Shown here in pieces: positions 34,481 through 45,954 of a stretch of DNA of 64,000 nucleotides. The position numbers and the translations under genes are program-made. The DNA comes from Pseudopyrenochaeta lycopersici (Eukaryota > Ascomycota > Dothideomycetes > Pleosporales > Pseudopyrenochaetaceae): positions 214,875 to 278,874 of the forward strand of contig NHZP01000059.1 of the NCBI GenBank assembly GCA_003313425.1, given 5' to 3'. Positions within the stretch are counted from its first letter, which is position 1; each line of letters opens with the position of its first letter. Under the pieces are notes generated by a model. It searched no databases and was not told the DNA's origin. It saw only the letters and a program-made list of their open reading frames with translations.

Positions 34481-34807
34481 AAAATAGTAAGGGCCTCTAA
34501 ACTAAGAGATAAAAATTTAAGATAAAATATAAGAAAACTATTTACTACTAAGTCTCTCTAACTTAGTAAATCTAGTAATAGGCTTTATATAGCGCTACGC
34601 ATGTCTAAATAGTTTCCTATATAAAATTACTAAGCTCTAAAGTATTTTCTAATACTTCTACCCTATAACGTAAAAATAGAACTTAAAGACCTTTATACAA
34701 TATATATAAGAGTAACCTTTATAATTTTTATTTAGTTATAAGGTCCCTAGACGTAGCGCGCAAAGTAAGGCGCACTACGTAGAGTAAGGGCGAAGGCAGG
34801 TAATCTT

Positions 34808-34870
34808 AAGGCTATAGATGCGCGAATTAAGGCTAAAGGTGCGTAAATTAAGGCTAGAGGCGCGCAAATT
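34808..34870 (-). repeat. Three tandem 21-bp units in the 3' part of the gypsy element
   Basis: Consecutive units starting at 34808, 34829 and 34850, of the form AAGGCTARAGRYGCGYRAATT. 21 bp is seven codons, and on the minus strand one frame gives a repeating N-(L/S)-R-x-x-S-L heptapeptide. This may be a repeat in the C-terminal tail of pol. Confidence 0.8.
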
Positions 34871-35499
34871 AAGGTAAATTAAGGCGCGCTAACTTAAGTA
34901 AAACTTTTTAGATACCTTTGTCGCTGCTAAGATACTCTTCTGTAGTTAGCCTATCCTCGTTAAGTAGTAACTAATTTAGAGGTATGTAATAAGTAGGTAG
35001 CTTAGGCTTATTAGGCGGTTACTAATAAAATAGATAAGCGTTATAGTTATTAGGGTACTTAGTTGCTGGGTGCTAGGTAGGTTTTAGGTATCTAGTCTAT
35101 TTAATTAGGTACTGCTACTTGCGCTTTTAGCAGCCTTTAACACTAGTTTACTAGTAATTAAGAAAATTATTAATAAGCTACTTGTCTTAAACCTTACTAT
35201 TAGGATTAATTACCTTAATAGCTACTAGCTAAGCTAGCGCTTAATCTAGAAGCTCTTTTAAGGGCGTAGGCTAAAGAAGCTTAGAGTAAAACACAGGAAA
35301 AACTCTGCTGCCTAACATGTCTAGTAGAAGGTCTAATTGATACGCCTAGCTGTTATACACGACTCTCGTAACGCTGTAAAGCCCTGCCTACTTAAGGTCT
35401 AGCTTCTTTAATTCCTGTTTAGTAGACTAATTAATTATATTAACTATAACTTAGTCTCTAATAGCGTACTTTAGCACTAATTAGTAAGAGGTGTTAGCG

Positions 35500-36700
35500 T
35501 AGTAAGCTTATTCCTATTAATCCTATAGTATTTATTCTTATAAATAAGTAACTAGGTCTGCGTAGGTGTTTATAAGCTTATCTGCCTAGATTTTATTATT
35601 AGCTGCGGCGCTACTAAGCTTTTTATTATAGTTTTCCTCTAGGTATATACTACTATAAGAGTATTATCTAAGATCTATAAAGAATAGCGTTATGCCTGTA
35701 GAGGCGTTAACTGTATTATTAGCCTAAAACTTAGCGACGTAAAGCTAGGCAGCCTAGTTAGTTTACGCGTAGTTAATATACTAATAAAGATAAATTTCTA
35801 AGACTTAATTTACCTACTTAGTCTACTTATCTAATTTAGGGTAATAGGCTGTTAATAAGCGCTGTTAGATACGCAGTCGCTTACAGACCCGCCTCTAAAA
35901 CTAACTAACAAAATTTAAACTATAGTTAGAGATAATACTAAGAAGAATACTATATAATTTAAAGACCTCTATAAAGCACCTAGCAGCTTTAGCTATAGTA
36001 TAGCTATACGTAGGAAAAAATACTGTCTTTTTATAAGGCAGTCTATAATAATAAGGATATTCTTAAAAGTATAGCTATCTAGCTAAGAGGCAGGTAAATC
36101 TCAAATAAAATTAACTAAAATTTCTGTCTAGCGTCTATAAGGCACTAGCAGTAACTGTAAGTAACTATACTTACTGTCCTAAGGGCTTTTTATTTAGTAA
36201 TAAGTAGCGCACGCGTTGTAATACTATTTAATTAATAAGTGCATCTTTAGCTAGTAATACTATAAGTATATAAGGAAGAATGTATTACGAGGGCCCTTAT
36301 AACTAGCGATTTAATAGTTATAATATAACTTTATAATACGTCGGCGCAACTATAGGTTAGGAGGCACGTAAAGCCTAGTCTTATCTATCTACAGGCGTTA
36401 GGAAGCTCCTTTACCTATGCTTAATAGGTCTGTAGTAGAGAAGTAGTAGCTATTCTTATAAAACTATAATAGTAATTTAGTAATTTCTATATTAATAGCT
36501 TTGAAGGCCTTTTTAGCTATAGTGTCGTCAGCGTACGCGGCGTTTAGGATTTCTTCTGTTAACTAATAGTTGTCCTCGTAACAAGGCAGCAAAGGATCTA
36601 TTATACTGTTAATAGGCGTAGGATTATTATTATTATTATTAAATTCTGCAGGAAAGTCTGTTCTACGAGCGCAGGTAAGGCAAAATTACACTACCTTAGC
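35500..36700 (-). pseudogene. Integrase region of the 34-42 kb gypsy element
   Basis: At about 35630-35880 the minus strand reads LLTAYYPKLDK, stop, TK, then VLEIYLY, YINYA and NNTVNASTGITLFFIDL. It aligns with the integrase core end (family: TAYHPQTDGQTER...). At least seven stops fall where Gln, Arg or Trp are expected. The catalytic Glu position is lost in a TK-stop segment. The region to 36700 is more degraded and assigned by order only. Confidence 0.7.
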
Positions 36701-37499
36701 TTATTCCTAGGATATTTAGTCTAGGGACTTAGGTTAACTAAGGGCTAAGGCGTGTAAGGCTATTATAACTGCTAGTTACATGCTTAGGGAGAGCACTTAG
36801 GGTCTAAGAATAGCAGCCTATATACTATAATAAGGGTCTTCTACATCTATTAGAGTATCCTAAGGTTAACAGCTTAAAGCGTCCGCTTTACTGTTAGTTT
36901 CCCTAGGGGTATAGACAATCTTAAAGTTAAACTAGCTAAGAAATAAGGACTACTATACTTACTATTAGCTAAGTTTTTTAGTTATTATAAACTATTCTAG
37001 GTTCTTATAGTCTGTTATTACCTATATTAGTTAAGAAGAGCCTATAAGTTTAGGCTCCTATTCCTTAAATACCTATATAATTACTATAAGTTTAAGATTG
37101 TAGATATTATAGTTACACTCTACTAGGGAGTGGTTCTTTAAAAAGAAAGTAATAAGTTATAGAACGTCCTTATTATTATATTACTTTATAACCCTACCTA
37201 AGGCCTATCCTAACGCATTAGTAAAGATATAGATTTACTTAGCAGGATTAAAATACTTTAACACTATGCCTACACGAAATACTACTTTAAGAGCCTTAAA
37301 AGCTTTTACTTCCTCCTCCCCTTATATAATTAGCTTATAACAAACCTTCTTATAGGCGGGTATATTAAGATAGCTACTTTTCTTTTCTATAATAGTAGCC
37401 TTAACAAGGCGTATAAGTAGTAACGTATCTTTAAGTAGCCTTTAATAAAGCGCTAGGAGAAGCTAGTATACCTAAGGAAAGCGAGTATATCTTAGGTAG

Positions 37500-38300
37500 T
37501 CTTTAGTATTTCCTATTACTATACAGCCTTAATCTTCTCTAAGTTAATTTTAATACCCCTATTTATAATTATTATACCTAGGAACTTAATATAGTTTATA
37601 TAAAATTCTAATTTACGCAGGTTTATATAGAACCCTTTTTCCTTAAGGCGCGTAAGTACCTTTTTAACATACTCTATATAAGCTTCTACTAATTTTAAAA
37701 AAACTAAGATATTATCTAGATAAGTAGTACAAAACTTATTAAAGTACTTATAAAGAGCGCTGTTAATTACTCTTTACAATATAGCTAGAGTATTATAGAG
37801 GCTTATAAGCATTACGCAGTATTAATAAGTGCCCTAACGCGTAGAGAAAGCAGTAAGCTACTCTAAACTAGGCTTTATATAAATTTAATAAAAAGCGTAT
37901 ATAATATTAAATTTAGAAAACATAATAGCTTTATTAAGCTTAGCTAAAGTCTTATAGAAGAAAAGAATTAGGTATTAATCCTTAATAGAGGCTTTATTAA
38001 GGTCTTAATAATCTACGCAGACTTAGATACTACTACTAAGTTTAGTAATAATAAGTAAGTTATTTTATACAGTAGAGGGTCCCTAAAAGATAAGATCCTA
38101 GGCCTCTATCTCCTAAATATATTACTTAATAGCTTTAAACTATTTACTAGAAAATAGGCTTACTTAATAATTAGGCACCTTAGCTCCTAGCTTAAGCTTA
38201 ATCTTATAGTTATATTCTAAGTAATCTAGGAGCTTAGCCGCAGCTGCTTTATTAAATATAGGAATAATTAAAGTATATTCCTGAAGCAGGTGCGGAGGCA
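37500..38300 (-). pseudogene. Reverse transcriptase of the 34-42 kb gypsy element
   Basis: Minus strand at about 37520-37745 reads FCTTYLDNILVFLKLVEAYI, then EYVKKVLTRLKEKGFYINL and INYIKFLGIIII. This is the gypsy palm and thumb with the catalytic YLDD changed to YLDN (G-to-A). RNase H should follow towards 36800. Confidence 0.8.
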
Positions 38301-39399
38301 GGATGTCTCTTAACAAGACTTCCTTAGGAGGGTTAAAGAACTTATTATAGTCCTTTTATGCTGCTGCGCGACAGATTTTTTATAACGCTCCTAGTAGTAA
38401 GCGCCGAACTATTATAAACAGAGGGTAGTTTTTTTATTTAGTAAACGCCTAAATAGCTTATAGTAAGATAACCTTAATACCTACCGCAGGTTTAGTTTAC
38501 TAGTGTAGTACTTAGTATTTATTATCTAGCTTTACTAGGGCTGCGGTATCTAACTTTGCCTGTTGTTAGCTAGTCTTACCTTTATTCCTGCTATCTGTAG
38601 AGGAGCTTAGCTGTGTAGAGGTATTAGGCCTAGCTCGCTCGCAGATAACTTATTGTATATGCGAGTGTTACTAGTGTTCTATTTAGTAGTATACATTAGG
38701 GAATTTAATCGTACCCTAACAGTAATTAAGGCGTAGTGCGTATAGTTTCCTCTAGCAGAATCCTAACACTAGGTTAAAGGCCTTACACTAGTTAAGAATA
38801 TAGGCGGAAGTATACTTAAAGTAGGAATTAATTTTTATATAGAATTTAACTCTATAAGTAATAGATTCTAAAGTAATACTTTCGTATCCTTCGCACATAA
38901 TAGGCGTAATAAGAGGAATTAGTTAGAACCCCTAGGTAAGCTAGAGGAACCGTTGTAAGATAAAGTTTATATCTACCCTGTCGTCTACTAATGTCCAGGT
39001 AACGTAGGGGGCGTTTTCTTATTATCTAATTATGCTTAAGAAAGCAAACTAGTCTAGGCTGTCTAGACACAGCTTATCTTTCTAGACAGCCTGCGTGCGT
39101 CGCAGGAGTGCTTACGCTACAGGCTTGTGTATGCCGCCCTAGTAAGTAGTAGCTAGCGCAGTTTCCTAAGACTAATTATTAACTCTAGATAAAGGACTTT
39201 TGTCTAGGGTTACTCTTCCCCTAAATAAATAATAACCTTAGCTTTGTTACTATCGCTGTTAGAGGCTTCTTTGTAGTTAGAGTTACTAGTCTCTAGGCTT
39301 GCGTGCACGTAATAATTAGTAGCTGGGTTACCGCGCGGATTTCCTTAATACTAGTTACGGCTAGAGTCCGCGTTGTAAGGCTTAGGACTGTTAGCTGGC

Positions 39400-41290
39400 T
39401 TATAGTCACCTATTCTATTATCTTTAAATAACAGACGTAGGCCTAGAGTAGGCTTACTAGCTTTCTTAATAGGCTTATCCGCCGCCGTCCTTAGAACAAA
39501 TTTACAAGGCAGTGCTAGGCTTAGTCTAGCTGGCGCGTTACGCCCCTTCGTTCAATTAGCGAGATACTAAGGCAATTGCTAGAGGTCGTAGCTCTGACAT
39601 GCATTATTAATTGTATTGCAAAGAGATTGGAAGTCAGCAGCGGTATAGACAGCGGGCGCGCTGCTAAGGCTCTGTTAGAGATAGCCTAGAAGCTTGGCCT
39701 GAAGCTTATACGCTTAAGTTATAGTAATCTATCTAAGCTAAGTAGTGATAGCGTTGAACTCTGTCTAGAATAGAGCCTATGCTTTAACTATAGTAGGGTA
39801 TTCTAGCGAGCTACGTCCTAGGAAGACTAAAGTATTATATCGCTGTTCTGCTGTAACGTAGTAGTTACAGTTGCTAAAGATAGAGTTAAGGATATAAAAA
39901 TACTTAAAGTCGTCCTTATATTAACATGAAAACCTATTAGACTCTTGCAGTACGGTTTAAGCAGAACTGCTAGTAGCTTAAAAGATAAATTATGCTTATA
40001 TGTTGTTATGTTGCTAGTCTAACCCGTTATTTTTAAAATAGTTAAGTATCTTTATAATCTACCTATAAAGATTAGGACCCCTAGAGTACACTAGAGGCAC
40101 CTAAATTTGCTTATTCTTTATAGATAAGAACTAATGTAACCCCTTAATCTTATAGTAGAGCTTAGTTAGATAAGGGCTTAGCGTTACTGTGTTACCTAGG
40201 GATGTTTAGTATTTGCGAGTAAGAGGAAGGTTAGTTAAGAGCGGAACACGCTAAGGGGAACCAAACTTATTAAGAATACCGCCCACTGCGTTACCTCGTA
40301 GGAGGATTTGTGTAGGCGTACTTATTCCTCCTAGCAGAGGCTTATTTATAGCTCCTAGGGCTGGCTGCAATAGAGTAAGTCTAGTAAGGCTTAAAACCTT
40401 AGGAGAGCTAGATAATAGCTGGTCGCGCAACGCAGAGTTACGCTTATTCTTAATTTCTTATAACAAACCTTCTAAGGTCTTGTAGTTAGCGACGAGCTTA
40501 TTCTACTGCTCGCTAAGCTTATTGTATTCTTTAACTAGCTTATCCTTTTATTAAGTGAAGCTGCGTTATTATTTAGTCAGTTCCTGCTTTAGAGTAGAAG
40601 CGTCAAGGTAGTATGTCTCTAATAACTTCTTATCCTCGTTAAGAGCATGCAAGGCACACCTAAATAGTGTTATTAGGCGTGTAAGTTACGTAGGCTTAAG
40701 GCTTAAGAACTTACTAGGGTAGTTCTTTACGAGCTAGATACCTAAGGGTGCTAATCGCTAAATAGAAGTAGGTAGACTTAAGCTCGTAGATAGTAGCAAA
40801 CCTAGAAGGCTACCTAGAGGAAGATAGTTATTAAAGTCCTTAGGGAGACCTAGATTAGCAGCTTCCTTACGTAGCTGCATCTAATAAGCTCCCTTAGCAC
40901 GCTGTGTTGTATCGCAAGAGAAGGAATATAGGTTAACTTCCTTAGTCAACAAGTTGGCACGGGAGCTTATTAGAGTAAATTCAGAGTACTCTACGTCTTT
41001 AATAATAGGGTTTTCTAAGATAACTAGTTCTAAATCTTCTATAGCCTTATTCTTGTTCTTCTCCTAGCGTTAATAAGCCTTTTCCCTAAGTTAATCACGA
41101 GCCGCCTGTGTTTTAGCTAACGCGTCGTCTTTCTAATAGGCTTAAAATTTAGGCCGCTAGCTAGAGGACCCTTTGTTATAAGAGCTGTCTGCTATCAGGC
41201 TAAACAAAGAAGGTTAGATAGAAGTAAGAGTAGCTGTAGCAGTAAAAGTAAAAGTTAAAGTAAAACTGGAGGGAATCCTTGAGCTTTAGT
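39400..41290 (-). pseudogene. Gag region of the 34-42 kb gypsy element
   Basis: Minus-strand frame with an N-terminal charged, coiled-coil-like part (DLELVILENPIIKDVEYSEF; LLTKEVNLYSFS at about 40930-41040), then LRKEAANLGLPKDFNNYLPL at about 40830-40870. Near 40430-40560 KDKLVKEYNKLSEQ also looks like coiled coil. Stops are TAA/TAG. The first 280 bases of this frame are shared, inverted, with 20640-21062. I did not find a clear zinc knuckle. Confidence 0.65.
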
Positions 41291-41880
41291 AAGCAGACTT
41301 AAGATTTAACTATTAGTTAAGTAGTGTTGTTAGTTAGGTGAGGTTGCTAGGACTAGGACAAATACTTAGGAGTGTCGTGCACAGGCTAAGTTTAGAGAAT
41401 TATCCGATCAGGAAGTTTTAGAGGGTGAATGCGTGCTTAAGGCGGCACGTGCGCGTAATTAAAATATACGCACAGACTGTAGTATGTGAAAGTAGGAATA
41501 ATCCCTAGAGTATTCCTATTTAAGGAAGGGAATAATAGGACGTGTCTTGTTAACAACAATCCTAGCGTTTAGGTGGCGCAAAGCGCAGGCACTAAGGTGC
41601 GAAATAGGTTACTAGTAAGAAAACCTAGCAAATTCTAGGCTATTCTAAAGCTTAACTAAGAGGGAATAGCTTGTAAAATTTTGGCTAAACTGGTAGCAGA
41701 GGATAGCACCGTAAATTAACTATCGTGCGAGGGCTATCCTAAAGCTTAACCGAGGGGGGATAGGATCTGGTCCTAGTACGTTAGTACTACCTTACTGTTA
41801 AACTCACCTAAGAGGTAACAGCTCAAGCAACTGTGTGTCAACCACGGAGAGGAGCCAAAGCGCTGTATGATCTGCTATTA

Positions 41881-42182
41881 TGTAAGGCAGTCAACACGCA
41901 CAGTTAGGACGGTCTTAGTTGAAGAAACTCAATTTAAAAGGAAATGGACAAAATAGCAGATACCTCTCACCTTCGGGGGAGAGGTGCTGCCTATATACAT
42001 GAGCTAGAGCAGGCTAGTCCCGATCCAGTTACCTAGCTTGGTGAAAGGTAAGAGGTAACAGTTACCTTTCACCTGCGTCTAGTAACTTGGCAGGATCGTT
42101 ACCTTTCACCTGCGTCTAGTAACTTGGAAGGATTGAACCCTTTCACCTGCGTCTAGTAACCTGAAAGGATTGAACCCTAACA
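41881..42182 (-). repeat. 5' LTR (right) of the 34-42 kb gypsy element
   Basis: 302 bp. Three tandem copies of a unit with core CACCTGCGTCTAGTAAC occupy about 42060-42180, followed by GGATTGAACCC-type spacers. Confidence 0.93.
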
Positions 42183-44134
42183 CTTATGTAAAATGCTGCC
42201 TGCATCTCGTCTTCTTACTTAAGTATCTATTATCTATGTACTTCTTTTAGGTATACGATTGTTAAGTTGTCTCGCTTCTTAAGAGTCGTAGGCTTATTCT
42301 TATTGTCCTACTACACGCCCTATTGTCTAAGTAATCTAAATAAGACTAGATTGCATAGGATCTCTAGACACTATGCTATATTATTTAGCACAAGCCTTAT
42401 TAGTCTATATAGCCCTCTTAGGTTAAGCTACACTATTCTATATCCTTATATTAAAATTCGTGTGTTCCTAGCTAGTATGTAATCTGCTGTAACAGGAGGA
42501 CGCAGGCTTTAAAGTTAAGATTAGTTGTTTGTAACGTAGATTGTTAAGCCTAAGTCTAGGATAAAGGAGTGTCTTAGTAGGTAGTTTAAATGCTTAGCTT
42601 AGAAAGATGTAGTGTTGAACGCAGCACTAATAGTTGTAATCTTCTAACCTTTAAGTTAGTAGATATCTCAGGCGTAGGAGTGTGAGAGTTCTTAAAGCTT
42701 AGTGTTTATGTTTATTATCTTTTTAATACCCTTACTTATTTCTATATATTAGGATTATATTATAGGCGTAGCTTTACTAGCTCTAATATTAATTCCCTTA
42801 GCTTAAACTAGTCTAGGGTATTATTATTATTAATATAGAGGTAGTTAGCTAGAAGATAGCGTAGTCTATAAGTAGGGTATTTTATGCCTCTAGCTACTAC
42901 TTTATCTTAATTCTAGGACTACTTAGATATAGTTAATTAACTAGCTATGCGTTTTTTTAATAAGGACTTCCTCCTTAACTCCTGTTTAGGTTAGTTAGAT
43001 AATACGCTATTAGGCACGAGAGAGGCGTCCCTGTCTGTATCCTAGGTAGATTTACTACTACTAGCGAGATATAAAGCTTTACTTACAGTAAAAGCGCCCT
43101 TCTACTGTCTCTCTTTTAGGTAGTATAAGCTTATATAGTCTTAGAAGCGTTTTATTATTTCTTTTTAATTTATTCCTAGCTTACGTCTTTCTTAGTCTTA
43201 GAATAATAGTACCTAGTTAGGGCTAACCTTACTAACTGCGTTTAGGAAGTCTTATATTATATAATTAAGTTTTTAAACTTCTCTAATTTCTTTAGTCTCT
43301 GCGATAGTTACTGCGTGATTATACTTAGTTAGCTAGCTGTCCTAATGCGTTAGTTATCTTATTAGCTTTAAGGCTGTAATATATTAATCCTAAGCGCGTA
43401 GTTATTCTTCTTTATTATTAATGCTAACAGTGCTCTTTAGACTAGCTACCTATTCTTAGATTAAGAGCTTTAGTCTGCAGTATGTCTTCTTTAGGTAGAC
43501 AGAGACTGTTGCTTAGATATAGACTAACAGCTTATCTAACCTTACATCTTCATCTTTATAGTTTATTGCTGCGACTTTGTACAAGTTAAGTCGCGTCTTA
43601 TAGTAATTAATATCAGTTTTAAAAGCAGTTTGTCCGCCATTCGTTAAATCAGATAGGTTTGCTGGAGGTTAGTCTCTGATCACCGCTCGTTTCTCATACA
43701 TTTCAATGTTTAGCTCAGTTGGAGGGGTCGGCTCTGTCTTCGGCGCAGCATCGCTTAAAGGGTTGACGAGGTGCTAGACCTTAAGAGATAGGCATCTAGT
43801 CTCTAGCTGCTTATACTAAGGCTTCTAAGTTATGTAATCTGTCAGGATAATATTAAAATCGCAGTTTATTGCTTACGCTATTGCTCTAGCGCAAGGTTAA
43901 GGCAGTGAGACTCTTAATTGTCAGATTTAAGGACTATTTAGCTTTATCTTTGATGAATTTTGATGATAAACGTGGTCTCTGCATTCTGTGTTCTCTATTT
44001 TCTCCTTTTATGGAGAGTGTGTGCCAAGTGGTTACACCCGAGCTTTGTACTACAATATAGTATCGCGTACCCTCGCTTGTATCTGACAGCTATATAGTAT
44101 ATTCTTTAGTTTATTAATAATACTATAAAGAAGT
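42183..44134 (-). pseudogene. RIP-degraded copia-like gag with a low-mutation 5' part
   Basis: The minus strand from about 43790 reads LSDAAPKTEPTPPTELNIEM, EKRAVIRD, stop, PPANLSDLTNGGQTAFKTDI, LNLYKVAAINYKDEDVRLDKLL and, further down to about 42690, segments such as NNNNTLDWFKLRELI. This resembles gag of fungal Ty1/copia elements. Bases 43640-43780 keep normal CA/TG content while the rest is TA-saturated. 43970-44100 is also mildly mutated and may hold the leader or LTR edge of this element. The frame stops at the gypsy LTR at 42182 and pol is missing. Confidence 0.55.
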
Positions 44135-44513
44135 TGTTGCAAACAACGCGCTGTGACCTGGGGTACGGTAGGCTCACGTGCGCGGCTGACGTAGGAGCTT
44201 ACCCTGGAGAGACACGTCTTTTGTGTGAATTCAAGGGCGCGCTCACGTGCGCGCTCACGTGCGCGCTCACGTGCAAGCTGATGGGCAAGCTCACGCAGGA
44301 GACGCCTGAAGGTAGACTCACGTGCGCGATCACGTGCGCGCTCGCGCACGCGTACACGATGCTTACGCTCCTACCGTATAATGGCCCCTGTAATAGGCCG
44401 TGCTCAGCTCTCCTTTATATAGCTGGCTCTCCTAAAGCCTCCTAGATAAAACAGTAGTCTATCTCATAGATCACCTGGGTAACTGTTGCCAAGCTCTCCC
44501 TTTTTCCTCCACA
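44135..44513 (+). repeat. Solo LTR with perfect GAAGT target duplication
   Basis: 379 bp, TGTTGCAAAC...CCTCCACA, flanked on both sides by GAAGT (44130-44134 and 44514-44518), which marks an LTR left by recombination of a full element. It contains six CACGTG motifs, three of them in a 12-bp tandem array (GCGCTCACGTGC). Composition is normal, in a TA-saturated surround. An inverted relative is at 54558-54923. The open frame across it (44134-44445) is a product of the repeats, not a gene. Confidence 0.92.
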
Positions 44514-45080
44514 GAAGTATTATCTTACCCTTACTAAGGTTAACTTTAATCTATAGTAGTTATACCTATAAGTTATTATACTATTACTAGAAGTTTAGGT
44601 TATTTAGTACTTAGTAGTATAAGCCTTCTTACAGGCCTCCCTTTATATCCTTAATACGCTTCTTATTATTATAAAGGTTAGTATAGTATAAGTCTTAGAG
44701 ATACTTACTTAGTTTATTAACCTCTTTTATAAGCTACTTAAACGCTCTACCTACCCCTTTACTATAGAATAGAGATATATTAATATTAAAAATGCTAGTA
44801 AAACAGTATACTCTATCTTCCTTAAGTTTAGTCTGTTAGTATTTAATCTAAAATAATTACTTATTAACGCTAAACTAAGATAGTAGTACTCTATAAAGCG
44901 CTAATTACGTAATACTTATAATTTTATAGATCTATTATTAGAGTAAGCTCTTGTTACTAAGTCTCTTCTGTTCTTAAGAGAAGAACTCTACTAATGTTAG
45001 GGTAAGAAGCTCCTAGAGTGTCTAGCCCTAAGTAAACTATCTACTTGCCTAAAAAGCTGTCTCCTAAGTATACTAAAAGT
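44514..45080. repeat. RIP-degraded repeat, unassigned
   Basis: TA-saturated sequence with no domain I can read. It ends at the second normal-composition island near 45.1 kb. Confidence 0.5.
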
Positions 45081-45553
45081 GCTTGCTGCCTATTTTTCTC
45101 TTAGCTGCTGAGACATTGGATAGAAAGATATAGCAGCGACTTGCGTTGCGGTACCAGCGGAACATGGACTTGATAGCGTGTGACAGTTCAGCCGTGTTCG
45201 TCTTGTTGATGCAAACTCAACCTGTACTTGCGACAACATAGGATCGATTAGCGCCATCACGCGACATGTAATTTTTAACATTAGATACTACTATGTCTAC
45301 CAACTACTTAGTGCAAAAATTTTCTGCGAGCGCGCTACCTTATACGGTCTGCGGCCGCTCAAGGGCCTGAAAATGGGACCCCCTTCGATTCCCGCTCTAA
45401 GGCTTAGCCAGGAATTTAGAAAAACAGAAATTTAAGTCCGTGGCATTTCCAACGCCTGAGAACGTTGTTATCCTATCCGTGGTCGTCAACCACTACGTTC
45501 CTCTTATTCCAGTCTTTCATGTATCTCCTCTTCGCTGCTCCTTCAAACTAGCT

Positions 45554-45954
45554 ATGGACGACTATCTCGAGAACCTTGTTTCCTTAGAACAACTTTTAAA
45601 TGCCCGACACCCTTAATCTCATTCTGGTAACCAGCTTCTCGAAGATATTCTTGCCAAAGTTCAGAAATATCTGGCCACTCCGGTCGAAGATGTTCTGGTC
45701 GAAGACAGAGCCTACCGACAGTAGCTGATAAGAACCTGGAACGAGTAAGTGAGACTACATTTAGAGGCTTAGGGGAGGGTTTAAAACTGATTATGGGTGT
45801 TAGATACTTTAACCAACGAAACATCGATCCGGAGACGATCTGGTGCGGGCTCTGTCTCGGAGATGCTCTCGCCACTGTGTAGAGTAAAGCCTTTTTGTCA
45901 GATCGTGTCGAGAATCCTATAAGGAGAGTCATATTCTTCAGCCCAGAAGATTAA
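45554..45954 (+). pseudogene. Two-exon gene of unrecognised family with three premature stops
   Basis: Exon 1 starts at ATG 45554 (MDDYLENLVSLEQLLNARHP) and ends at 45744. A 59-nt intron (45745-45803) has GTAAGT, an ACTGAT branch-like site and a GTTAG acceptor. Exon 2 runs from 45804 to TAA at 45952-45954 and reads YFNQRNIDPETIWCGLCLGD, then SDRVENPIRRVIFFSPED. The joined frame is 113 codons and in phase. Three stops interrupt it: TAA after NARHP, TAG after AYRQ and TAG after ALATV, all possible Gln or Trp codons. No family is recognised; the first part looks helical, and the second has a C-x2-C pair. The intact splice signals and phase favour a recently inactivated real gene. An antisense stretch (45552-45932) overlaps it but has no splice logic. 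Confidence 0.55.

Larger units (their letters stand above)
34165..42182 (-). mobile_element. Complete Ty3/gypsy element, minus orientation, about 8.0 kb
   Basis: Two 302-bp LTRs (34165-34466 and 41881-42182) in direct orientation, read on the minus strand as TGTTA...TTACA. Domain order on the minus strand is gag, reverse transcriptase (about 37500-38300), RNase H, integrase (about 35600-36600), so the 5' LTR is the right one. A G-rich polypurine tract lies beside the left LTR. LTRs differ at about 19 sites, all transitions, with the left copy more TpA-rich. The flanks (GTATA left, CTTAT right) give no target duplication, and the right flank does not continue the left one. All frames are riddled with TAA/TAG. 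Confidence 0.9.

Noticed and set aside
44050..44445. Open frames across the solo LTR (RARERARERA-type and LTCALTCALTC-type)
   Set aside because: Low-complexity translation of the 12-bp CACGTG repeats; the same happens at 54626-54931.
45340..45425. tRNA-like T-arm (TTCGATTCCCGC) with a similar phrase at 46760-46800
   Set aside because: No acceptor stem or five-base-pair T stem can be formed around it, and no anticodon arm is evident.
45552..45932. Antisense 126-codon frame at the two-exon pseudogene
   Set aside because: The plus strand has an ATG, an in-phase 59-nt intron and a normal stop; the minus frame has none of these and no family match.
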